From: DATCHW01 sp036508135
GTDB taxonomy: Bacteria > Bacteroidota > Ignavibacteria > Tepidaquicellales > Tepidaquicellaceae
Assembly: GCA_036508135.1 (NCBI GenBank)
Contig: DATCHW010000131.1
Span: 1-10,116 of the forward strand
Direction of reading: 5' to 3'
DNA: 10,116 nt
Every line of letters starts with the position of its first letter. The first letter of the stretch is position 1. Both the position numbers and the translations under genes were made by a program. The notes beneath the pieces are model-generated. The model was not told where the DNA came from. It was given only the letters and a program-made list of their open reading frames with translations, and did not search any database. Positions 1 to 6,526 of this stretch are shown one piece after another.

Positions 1-1857
1 AAGCCTGTCTAATTCAAGATAGGATTCTGATTTTAATTTCGATTCATTAAAATCGAAGAAAATATTGTTTATTCTCACAGAAGTCTGCTTCTCTTTCATA
101 TCTTCATAAGTTACAATATTTATATTATCTCTATAATTTGGCGATTGATTTGTTGTAGTAAAATCAATTACTCTTGATACCGGATAAAAATCTTTTGAGT
201 CTATATAATAACTATAAATTTTTCCTGAAGGCAGGACTATACAATAATAACCATCTGAAGTAATTCTACATTTGCCGACACTTAGTCTTGTATTCATATC
301 CTCGAATACAACATATCCGCTAATCGCTTTACTGCAACCACAATTAATACTACCGGAAACCGTTACAAAGTTCTGGGTACTGTTATTTGGGAGATTTGCG
401 ATAGCTTTTTTCATAAGTTCAACTGCTTGAGGATAAGAAGGATTTTCGATAGGAAAATCTTTTAAAAGTTCTACAACACGTAGAAAATTATTTCCATCAA
501 AAGCTTTACGAGCATCCAAGAGAATAGATTTATAAGTATTGTCATCGAGTGCCTGAGAATATTTTCTGATGAAGAAATTCGGAGGAGAATCATCACTTTT
601 AAATACTCCGGAAACAATTACGTTTTTATTATTATCGAGACAGATTTTATGCCAATAGTTACCTTTATCATTTATTTTAAATAATTCACGCCATAGAAGT
701 TCCCCATTAGAACTATACTTAATAATAATTGATTCAAATTTCTGATTTTCAATATCAAAACTAATATCACCAGATACATAGACATCATTATTTTCATCAG
801 AAGTGATATCATAAGCCCAACCGTTATCAATAATTCGGGACCAGAGCAATTTCCCGCTACTGCTGTATTTTAGTACAGTAAAATCATAAGAAGGATTTTT
901 GTTACCCGATTCCCCACAAATTAAAACATCACCATTCTTATCCATGATAAGTTTTTGCGGCAAGTCTTGATTCTGTGATAAAGCACTAACATCAGTTCCC
1001 ATAAATCTATCAAACCAAAGTTGATTTCCGAATGAATCATATTTCAAAGAAACAATATCCCACCCTGTATTGGTACCAATACTCTGGCCCGTAACAAAAA
1101 TATTTGAATTGCTGTCAATTCTAATAAATTCGGCCCTATCCCAGCTATAACTAAGATTTGGTTTACCGTCATACTGTCTGCTCCATAACAGATTACCTTT
1201 TGAATCATATTTGCATATCATATAATCTGTATTTTTTTCTGCTACTCTAATTTCACCTACAACATAAATGTATTCGTTTCTATCAATTGCGAAATCAGCA
1301 GCAGTAATATGTGAAGTTGAATTTAATGGGATGACAGACTGCTCTTTACCTTCGGAATTATATTTAATCAAATCGTTACTAGTTAAGATAAATATATAAT
1401 TATTATCATCGATGTATATTCCCATAACCCATCCTGATGCTTGTTTCTTTGCATTCCAAATCATATTACCATCAGTATTATATTTTATGGTTGTTGTATA
1501 TTTTAAACCCGATTCTTCAATAGTAGTCGCTGTAACATAAATATTCCCTGTTTTATCAAGAGCAATTTTAGACACATAATCATCGTCGTTAGCCAAGCCA
1601 TTATATCTGTTTTCCCATAATTTAATTCCTGAAGAATTATATTTAACGGTAAGAAAATCATTTTTTGTTTCCGCTGATTTAATATTAGAAATAACAAATA
1701 TATTTCCAGATTGGTCAACTTTCATTCCATATACCATGTTTGTATCATTAGAGGAACTTTCATATTTTATTGACCAATCCAAATTCACTGGTTGCGCAAT
1801 CAATATATTTGATAATAATATTGTTATAAATGTGAACAAATATATAATATTTTTCAT
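1..1857 (-). CDS. SBBP beta-propeller / OmpA-domain envelope protein, 3' end outside window
   Basis: Starts at the ATG at 1857 and stays open to base 1, giving 619 visible residues. Residues 1-21 are a signal peptide (hydrophobic core, ending ILIA before Gln) with no lipobox Cys. Residues 27-433 hold eight SBBP-type repeats of about 50 residues (GNIYVTG-like strand, then KYNSxGxxxW). The third (about 134-173) is short and degenerate. Residues 441-491 form a TPR-like helical hairpin. Residues 497-583 are a beta domain with four cysteines (506, 508, 530, 539). The OmpA C-terminal domain begins near 592 (FFDFNESKL) and is cut at ELDRL. From about residue 490 on it is nearly identical to the paralogue at 3407-5611, so roughly 85 residues, including the peptidoglycan-binding Asp and Arg, should lie beyond the edge. 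It is last in the series, 96 bases after the lipoprotein gene. Inferred role: periplasmic or outer-membrane protein anchored to peptidoglycan. Ligand unknown. No frameshift or stop seen on codon-by-codon reading. Confidence 0.9.
   Translation of the reverse strand, partial: MKNIIYLFTFITILLSNILIAQPVNLDWSIKYESSSNDTNMVYGMKVDQSGNIFVISNIKSAETKNDFLTVKYNSSGIKLWENRYNGLANDDDYVSKIALDKTGNIYVTATTIEESGLKYTTTIKYNTDGNMIWNAKKQASGWVMGIYIDDNNYIFILTSNDLIKYNSEGKEQSVIPLNSTSHITAADFAIDRNEYIYVVGEIRVAEKNTDYMICKYDSKGNLLWSRQYDGKPNLSYSWDRAEFIRIDSNSNIFVTGQSIGTNTGWDIVSLKYDSFGNQLWFDRFMGTDVSALSQNQDLPQKLIMDKNGDVLICGESGNKNPSYDFTVLKYSSSGKLLWSRIIDNGWAYDITSDENNDVYVSGDISFDIENQKFESIIIKYSSNGELLWRELFKINDKGNYWHKICLDNNKNVIVSGVFKSDDSPPNFFIRKYSQALDDNTYKSILLDARKAFDGNNFLRVVELLKDFPIENPSYPQAVELMKKAIANLPNNSTQNFVTVSGSINCGCSKAISGYVVFEDMNTRLSVGKCRITSDGYYCIVLPSGKIYSYYIDSKDFYPVSRVIDFTTTNQSPNYRDNINIVTYEDMKEKQTSVRINNIFFDFNESKLKSESYLELDRL
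227..324. repeat. Block of high DNA identity to 3891-3988 (copy 1)
   Basis: Within the four-cysteine domain of the two SBBP-OmpA genes, bases 227-258 match 3891-3922 exactly (32 bases) and bases 286-324 match 3950-3988 exactly (39 bases). The DNA between differs at a few positions. Identity at this level contrasts with the poorly conserved propeller-coding halves. It suggests gene conversion or recent recombination confined to the 3' part, or very strong constraint. Confidence 0.9.
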
Positions 1858-1953
1858 GATATTAATTTAATAGATTTTTCAATAAAATATTTTATAAATA
1901 ATCTTATTACACTTTAATAGTTAATTGTTTATTTACCCGTTTTTAATTTTTTA

Positions 1954-2592
1954 TTATTGCATCACTTCATCAGTTTTTTCAAGATTCCAGGTGAAGAAGC
2001 CTTTATCAGTATATCTATACCAAACTCCGTTCATTTTATTACCGTTATCAGAAACAGTTCCAATAAATTTTCCGGAACCCTTAGCATTTTTATCTTCGTA
2101 AATAATTACCTGTCCGGATTGCGAGTCATATGTTCCTGTAAATTTAGTTTTTAATCCATCGGGGGTTGATTTCCAATTAACTATATCATACCCTTTAAAA
2201 TCACCTCCGTTGTTATTTGAAATAAAAACATACCATCGTGTGCCGTCTTTAATCGAACCCCAATAAGACCCGGAAATATCAAAATCATACTTTCTTATCT
2301 TTGGTGGTGGAGCTGATTCTGGTGGATTAGCATTAATATTATTTTCATATTCTTTCTTAGATAAAGAAAATCCTTGGTCATTACCTTGTGAGTTTTGTTC
2401 AATCCGTTTCTCTTTCTCATTTAGAGTTGCTTCCTTTTTTTCAAGTAGTTCTTTTTCTTTTAGCTGAAGATCTTTTTCTTTCAGCTCCAGTTCCTTCTTC
2501 TTTAAATCGTCCGAGTCGTTTTGTTTCTCGGTTTTATTGCAAGAAATAGTAAAAAGAGAAATAATAATTAAAACTATTAATTTTGTTCTCAC
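1954..2592 (-). CDS. Lipoprotein with coiled-coil stalk and C-terminal beta domain
   Basis: 212 residues, starting at a GTG (2590-2592). An in-frame TAA lies four codons upstream and no ATG intervenes, so GTG is the only sensible start. A short hydrophobic signal ends in the lipobox-like TISC with Cys18, the likely lipidation site. Residues 28-65 are a charged coiled coil built from heptads such as LKEKDLQ and LKEKELL. A low-complexity, proline-containing linker follows (about 66-97, PPESAPPP). Residues 101-208 look like an all-beta, lipocalin-like fold: alternating GxYxG and FxGT strands, then MNGVWYRY and FFTWNL. I do not recognise a named family for this domain. The N-terminal half matches that of the neighbouring lipoprotein at 2663-3286. 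It lies 70 bases after that gene and 96 before the next, all on one strand, so cotranscription is likely. Inferred location: lipid-anchored in the outer membrane, with the stalk holding the beta domain away from it. Confidence 0.88.
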   Translation of the reverse strand: MRTKLIVLIIISLFTISCNKTEKQNDSDDLKKKELELKEKDLQLKEKELLEKKEATLNEKEKRIEQNSQGNDQGFSLSKKEYENNINANPPESAPPPKIRKYDFDISGSYWGSIKDGTRWYVFISNNNGGDFKGYDIVNWKSTPDGLKTKFTGTYDSQSGQVIIYEDKNAKGSGKFIGTVSDNGNKMNGVWYRYTDKGFFTWNLEKTDEVMQ

Positions 2593-2662
2593 TAATTGAA
2601 GTTTAATTTTAATGTATATTTTCCATTTATTTATAAAAATTTCATTTCATCGGTTTACTTTT

Positions 2663-3286
2663 TTATTCACCGCAGAAGAAGTTTATTTTTTTAACAGTTT
2701 CTTTGCGTATGCTGCCGGAAAAAGCGGCAGCAGAAATAATCAATGGCATGCATCCAATATCAGTTATTACAAATTCAATTGTTTTGCTTTTATTTTCATT
2801 CGCATTAATCTTATCCGCAATTTTTTTTCTTATTTTGAATTTTGATTTTCCGCTCATTTCTGTTTCCTCTTTAACGGATATCTCATAATTTGCTTCCGCA
2901 TTGCTGATAATTTCAACTTTTATGCGAACAGAGTTGCCTGCGGGCAAATTTTTATTTTTATATGATCCCTCCCCTATTATAACATTAAATAAATTGAAGT
3001 CCTTATTGTCAACAAGGTTCATTGATTCCTGTTTATTTTCAGAAATAAAAAAAGCTGATATAACAGGGGGTTTAATTTCAATATTTACTACGCTGTCTAT
3101 TTTATTAACCACTTGTTTTTGCTGCTCCAGCTCTTTTTCCTTTAGTTGAAGCTCTTTTTCCTTAAGGTCAAGTTCTTTCTTCTTTAAATCGTCCGAGCCG
3201 CTTTGATTGTTTTTTTTGTTACAACCTAAAACAGAAAGTATTAATAAACAAAATATTATGACAGTAAGCTGTTTTATTTTCCTCAT
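2663..3286 (-). CDS. Lipoprotein with coiled-coil stalk and unknown C-terminal domain
   Basis: 207 residues from an ATG at 3286. The signal peptide ends in LSVLGC, a good lipobox with Cys22. Residues 31-62 are a Lys/Glu/Leu heptad coiled coil (DLKKKELDLKEKELQLKEKE) almost the same as in the downstream lipoprotein, and the DNA is also alike there. Residues 70-205 have a beta-rich pattern (SVRIKVEIISN, YEISVKEE, IEFVITDIG). Two further cysteines (179 and 205, the latter three residues from the C-terminus) could form a disulfide outside the cytoplasm. The C-terminal domain belongs to no family I recognise; an Ig-like sandwich is possible but unproven. The gene begins 120 bases after the 734-residue SBBP-OmpA gene and precedes the second lipoprotein by 70 bases. 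This suggests an envelope complex combining lipid anchors with a peptidoglycan anchor. That functional link is inference from context. Confidence 0.87.
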   Translation of the reverse strand: MRKIKQLTVIIFCLLILSVLGCNKKNNQSGSDDLKKKELDLKEKELQLKEKELEQQKQVVNKIDSVVNIEIKPPVISAFFISENKQESMNLVDNKDFNLFNVIIGEGSYKNKNLPAGNSVRIKVEIISNAEANYEISVKEETEMSGKSKFKIRKKIADKINANENKSKTIEFVITDIGCMPLIISAAAFSGSIRKETVKKINFFCGE

Positions 3287-3406
3287 TGTTAATTTTTTTT
3301 GAGATTTGTAAAATTATTTAAGTAAGTATTCCATATTATTTTATATAAAAATGCAATAACAATTATTAATTTCATATTTAATATTTATCTTAAAAATTAA
3401 AGGCAA

Positions 3407-5611
3407 CTATTTCTTCAATATTTTAAATTCTACTCTTCTGTTTAACTGTCTGCCTTCGTCAGTATCGTTAGTAGCAACCGGTTTTGATTTACCGTAACCC
3501 TTTGATGTTATTTTATTTGCATTAATTCCCTTAGATACTAGATAATCTTTTACGGCATTTGCCCTCGCATTTGAAAGAGTAATATTGTATTCATCAGAGC
3601 CGACATTATCAGTGTGTCCTGAAATCTCTACGGATATATCTGTATTCTCACTTAAAAATTTGTATAATCTATCTAATTCAAGAAAAGATTCAGATTTTAA
3701 TTTTGATTCATTGAAATCGAAGAATATATTATTTATACGAACAGAAGTTTGCTTCTCTTTCATTTCTTCATATGAAACCAAAGTAATATTATCTTTATAA
3801 TTTGGAAGTTGATTAGGCAAAGAGAAATCTACAATCCTTGATGAAGGGTAAAAGTCTTTTGAATCAATATAATAACTATAAGTTCTACCGGAAGGCAGGA
3901 CTATACAATAATAACCATCTGATGTTATTCCGCATCTACCGACATTTACTCTTGTATTCATATCCTCGAATACAACATATCCGCTAATTGCTTTACTGCA
4001 GCCGCAATTTATACTTCCGGAAACCGTTACAAAGTTCTGTGTATTGTTATTAGGTAGTTTTGCAATTGCTTGATTCATTAACATTACTGCTTCAGAATAT
4101 AAAGGGTCATCAAATTGAAAATCTTTTAATAATTCAATAACCAAAAGATAATTTCCTTCTGAAAATGCTTTTTGTGCATCGGCAAGTTTTATAGAAGCAT
4201 TTATTGGCTTTATATTTTGTGAATATTTTAATGTAACGACATCAAAATCACTTCCAATGCTCATACTTAAACCAGTAACATACACATTGTAATCGTTATC
4301 TACTTTTATATCTTGCAGAATATCCCACCCATTGGCATTGCCGTCATATTGCTGAATCCATTGTCGCTCGCCAGATGAATTATACTTTACGACTATACAA
4401 TCAGAACTCGAATTACTACTTATACTCATTCCCGCAATATAGATATTACCTTGATTGTCAATTGTCATAGCAGTCGCATCATCTCTATCATTGTCAGGAC
4501 CATTATAACTTCGAAGCCATTGTTTTACACCAGAGGAATTATACTTTATCGTTGTAAAATCTTCATCCTTCCCATTCCCAGTTTTGTTTAAAATCCACCC
4601 TGTTATGTAAATATTGTTTTGATTATCTGATAACATTGGAAAATTCCCGCCAAATATAACTACTGTACCTTTTATCTCATACATTTGAATCCATAACTGA
4701 GTCCCTTCTGAGTCATATTTTATTGTAATATATTCAGAACGATATCTTTGTTGCTCACTCACTCCTGTAACATAAATATTATTTTGTAAATCTATAGCAA
4801 GATTAGTCCCGCAATCTGAACCATTAATTGGTCCATCATACAGTCTTTTCCATTGCTCAGTACCGGAAGAATCATATTTTATCAATATCAAGTCGTCCCA
4901 TTGTGATATATTATTGGAAGTATTTTCTTCTGGAATAAATTTACAAGAACCCGTTACGTAAATAGCACCTTTTTTATCAATTAGAATAGATTCCCCCATA
5001 TCTCTTCCACTTCCCTCATATCTGCTTACCCATAACTGATCGCCATTTGAATTATATTTGATTGTTACAATATCGTATTCTGTTCCTAATCCTTCGCTTG
5101 ACCCTACAACATAAACATTATTGTTTTTATCAATAACTATTGATTTAGGATAATTTGAACCGTTTCCAGAACCATTATACCTCTGAACCCATTTTTCTTC
5201 TCCATCCGAATTATATTTAATAGTAACAATATCTCTACCTGCTCTCTTCCCTTTACTGCTTCCTATAACGAATATATCTCCATTATCATTTATAACCATA
5301 CCTGAAACATAGTCCGTATCATTTCCTGTACCATTATATCTCTGTATCCATTGTTCTTCACCTAATGAGTTGTATTTTATTGTTACAATATCAAAATAAC
5401 TTCCATTGCCAATGCTTGATCCTACAACATATATGTTTCCTTGAATATCAACTGCAATTGATCTACCATAATCATCACCATTTCCTATTCCATTATACCT
5501 TACCCCCCATTCTTCTTTCACACTTTGCGCGAATAATACATTAGTAACTACTAGAAACAACGGAAATAAAAATGTGGATAAGATTAATAAAAGTAAAAAA
5601 GTTTTTTTCAT
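3407..5611 (-). CDS. SBBP beta-propeller / OmpA peptidoglycan-binding envelope protein
   Basis: 734 residues, ATG at 5611, TAG at 3407-3409. The signal peptide covers residues 1-29, ending VLFAQ. Residues 35-465 hold eight SBBP repeats (pattern WVxRYNGxGN, IAVDxxGNIYVVGSS, DIVTIKYNSxGEEQ), expected to close into a beta-propeller. Residues 474-521 are a TPR-like helical hairpin (AQKAFSEGNYLLVIELLKDF). Residues 527-612 are a beta domain with four cysteines (536, 538, 560, 569), perhaps of the carboxypeptidase-regulatory or CNA-B type. Residues 622-732 are an OmpA C-terminal domain: IFFDFNESKL, GHTDNVG and NARANAV. Asp668 and Arg683 match the spacing of the peptidoglycan diaminopimelate-binding pair known in OmpA-family proteins, and the end RRVEFKILKK is typical. 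It is the first gene of the four-gene series. Peptidoglycan binding follows from the family; the propeller's partner is unknown. No beta-barrel is present, so it is not a classical porin OmpA. Confidence 0.93.
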   Translation of the reverse strand: MKKTFLLLLILSTFLFPLFLVVTNVLFAQSVKEEWGVRYNGIGNGDDYGRSIAVDIQGNIYVVGSSIGNGSYFDIVTIKYNSLGEEQWIQRYNGTGNDTDYVSGMVINDNGDIFVIGSSKGKRAGRDIVTIKYNSDGEEKWVQRYNGSGNGSNYPKSIVIDKNNNVYVVGSSEGLGTEYDIVTIKYNSNGDQLWVSRYEGSGRDMGESILIDKKGAIYVTGSCKFIPEENTSNNISQWDDLILIKYDSSGTEQWKRLYDGPINGSDCGTNLAIDLQNNIYVTGVSEQQRYRSEYITIKYDSEGTQLWIQMYEIKGTVVIFGGNFPMLSDNQNNIYITGWILNKTGNGKDEDFTTIKYNSSGVKQWLRSYNGPDNDRDDATAMTIDNQGNIYIAGMSISSNSSSDCIVVKYNSSGERQWIQQYDGNANGWDILQDIKVDNDYNVYVTGLSMSIGSDFDVVTLKYSQNIKPINASIKLADAQKAFSEGNYLLVIELLKDFQFDDPLYSEAVMLMNQAIAKLPNNNTQNFVTVSGSINCGCSKAISGYVVFEDMNTRVNVGRCGITSDGYYCIVLPSGRTYSYYIDSKDFYPSSRIVDFSLPNQLPNYKDNITLVSYEEMKEKQTSVRINNIFFDFNESKLKSESFLELDRLYKFLSENTDISVEISGHTDNVGSDEYNITLSNARANAVKDYLVSKGINANKITSKGYGKSKPVATNDTDEGRQLNRRVEFKILKK
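3891..3988. repeat. Block of high DNA identity to 227-324 (copy 2)
   Basis: Partner of the block at 227-324, in the same orientation about 3.66 kb away. It contains exact runs of 32 bases (3891-3922) and 39 bases (3950-3988). As a direct repeat it could support recombination that deletes or amplifies the intervening lipoprotein genes. Confidence 0.9.
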
Positions 5612-6028
5612 AATTATTGTTTTTTTAATTCCGTTAATTTTGAGAAATAAACGAAATAATCACAGTGTAGAATAGTAGATTATTTGAGTTTAGTGAAAAG
5701 TAGTGAGTTTTTGGAATATAACAAAGGAAGAATTTTGTAATTTTCAATAAAAAGATTAAAATAAATCAAATTCAGTGGTTACAAAAAGCTGAGAAACCGA
5801 GAGATTTTAAAAAGCAAAAAACAAGTAATTAATTTAGATACAGTGTTCATGAGTAGCACTACCAAGACATATTTCCAGAATACTTAGGAAATTTTAACAT
5901 CGAAAAATAGTCCAATATTGAAAATATGAATAAATACTTAGGTTTTCAGCGTGATTGCTTTTCCAGACTTACACTTTTTCACCTCATTTTTGATAAAAGT
6001 GCTAACGGAATTCCTAACGGATTTATAT
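5612..6028. other. Intergenic region without a convincing gene
   Basis: This 417-base stretch separates the regulator gene from the SBBP-OmpA gene. Both strands are broken by frequent stops. The only open stretch of note is a start-less frame on the minus strand, 5938-6048, ending KSGKAITLKT then TAA. It overlaps the end of the regulator gene in a different frame and may be a gene remnant or chance. Short direct repeats are present: CTAACGGA at 6002 and 6014, and AATACTTAGG at 5879 and 5933. The promoter of the downstream envelope series should lie here, but I found no good match to the Bacteroidota TTG / TAnnTTTG consensus and no clear terminator for the regulator gene. Confidence 0.6.
6002..6021. 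repeat. Two direct copies of CTAACGGA, 12-base period
   Basis: CTAACGGA occurs at 6002-6009 and again at 6014-6021, separated by ATTC, beginning a few bases beyond the stop of the excisionase-like gene. Helically phased short direct repeats can be binding sites for recombination-directionality or small HTH proteins. That role is speculative here, and an 8-base duplication may also be chance. Confidence 0.5.
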
Positions 6029-6319
6029 TCAATATTTCGTCGGATGTTTCATAACATACTCAGTTGCAATTTCCTTGATCTCTTCTTTTGTCTTTATTCG
6101 ATATTTTAAAATCCAGAGGTGAATTTCTGACTTATTGAAGTATATCTTTTTTCCATTTGGCTTATAAAATGGAATTTCATTTCTGGATGTCAGTTTATAA
6201 ATATGCGATTTTGAAAAGTTAAGATATTTACTAAGTTCATCTAAAGACATTATCTTTACTGACTGTTCATTCAGCATAGATTCGATTTTTTCCAGTTTTT
6301 CTAAGATTTGATTTAACAT
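6029..6319 (-). CDS. Excisionase-type helix-turn-helix protein (HTH_17)
   Basis: The likely product is 96 residues from the ATG at 6319. The same frame extends up to 6412, but the extra 31 residues (Cys/Phe/Ile-rich, MIILSCCVRKCN) look like untranslated leader and would run across a perfect palindrome. From 6319 the protein has the usual layout of this Bacteroidota family: a short N-terminal coiled coil (residues 3-17, NQILEKLEKIESMLN), then a winged-HTH/MerR-like domain (about 24-73). That domain reads IMSLDELSKYLNFSKSHIYKLTSRNEIPFYKPNGKKIYF, written here as two motifs: SKSHIYKLTSRNEIP (recognition helix and wing start) and KPNGKKIYFNKSEI (wing). A basic C-terminal tail follows. Relatives are annotated as excisionases or small DNA-binding regulators and often sit in integrative elements beside tyrosine recombinases. 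None is visible here, so it may be a remnant or a stand-alone regulator. It is separated from the upstream gene by a terminator. Confidence 0.85.
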   Translation of the reverse strand: MLNQILEKLEKIESMLNEQSVKIMSLDELSKYLNFSKSHIYKLTSRNEIPFYKPNGKKIYFNKSEIHLWILKYRIKTKEEIKEIATEYVMKHPTKY

Positions 6320-6328
6320 TTTTTTATG

Positions 6329-6350
6329 ATTTAAGTTTATAAACTTAAAT
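6329..6350. promoter_or_regulatory. Perfect 22-bp palindrome upstream of the HTH gene, probable operator
   Basis: Two 11-base half-sites, ATTTAAGTTTA and its exact complement TAAACTTAAAT, abut with no spacer. The site ends nine bases before the ATG at 6319. A weak -7-like box, TTTATTTG on the minus strand (6354-6361, one mismatch to TAnnTTTG), lies just upstream. A dimer of the encoded HTH protein bound here would block its own transcription; this is inference. AT-rich DNA yields short palindromes by chance, but 22 perfect bases at this position is notable. Confidence 0.6.
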
Positions 6351-6410
6351 ATACAAATAAATATTGAAGGGTAGAAATTGCATTTTCTGACACAACATGA
6401 CAAGATAATC

Positions 6411-6426
6411 ACGACTGCAAAGTCGT
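6411..6426. other. Short hairpin ACGACT-GCAA-AGTCGT
   Basis: A perfect 6-bp stem (6411-6416 with 6421-6426) closes on a four-base loop. On the plus strand the loop is GCAA, a stable GNRA tetraloop. It lies between the terminator at 6472-6503 and the HTH gene, in the expected promoter/leader region of that gene. It is not followed by a T-run on either strand, so it is unlikely to be a terminator. Function unknown. Confidence 0.4.
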
Positions 6427-6471
6427 AATTACTTTTTCGTACTGACTAAAGTTATGCATATTAGATTGAAA

Positions 6472-6503
6472 TAAAAAAAGCCGGAAGTAAAACCCCCGGC
6501 TTT
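6472..6503 (-). terminator. Rho-independent terminator of the propeller genes
   Basis: Read on the minus strand, AAAGCCGG (6496-6503) pairs perfectly with CCGGCTTT (6477-6484) across an 11-base loop, and seven Ts follow (including those in the stem). It begins 24 bases after the stop codon of the propeller gene at 6527-7780. It is the clearest regulatory signal in the window and ends the right-hand transcription unit before the HTH gene. Confidence 0.92.
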
Positions 6504-6526
6504 CAAATTTAAGTTGTAACGAATTT

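Noticed and set aside
1503..1718. 71-residue open frame on the minus strand
   Set aside because: Lies in another frame inside the SBBP-OmpA gene, whose own frame shows clear repeats; the translation is Leu/Ile-rich and featureless.
1882..1895. 14-base palindrome ATAAAATATTTTAT between genes
   Set aside because: Made only of A and T in a very AT-rich gap; such palindromes are expected by chance.
1957..3149. Several plus-strand open frames of 60-80 codons opposite the lipoprotein genes
   Set aside because: They are antisense shadows, Phe/Ser-rich from the Lys/Glu coiled-coil codons, with no supporting motif.
3407..5611. Regularly spaced repeats that might suggest a CRISPR array or satellite
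   Set aside because: The roughly 150-160-base periodicity is the codon-level trace of the SBBP protein repeats; units are diverged and lack constant spacers.
6320..6412. N-terminal extension of the HTH protein from the ATG at 6412
   Set aside because: The extra 31 residues are unlike the family, would run through the 22-bp palindrome, and the ATG at 6319 begins the usual coiled coil.
6411..6426. Anticodon-arm-like hairpin (GACTGCAAAGTC), possible tRNA-Cys piece
   Set aside because: The loop size is wrong for an anticodon arm and no acceptor, D or T arms flank it.
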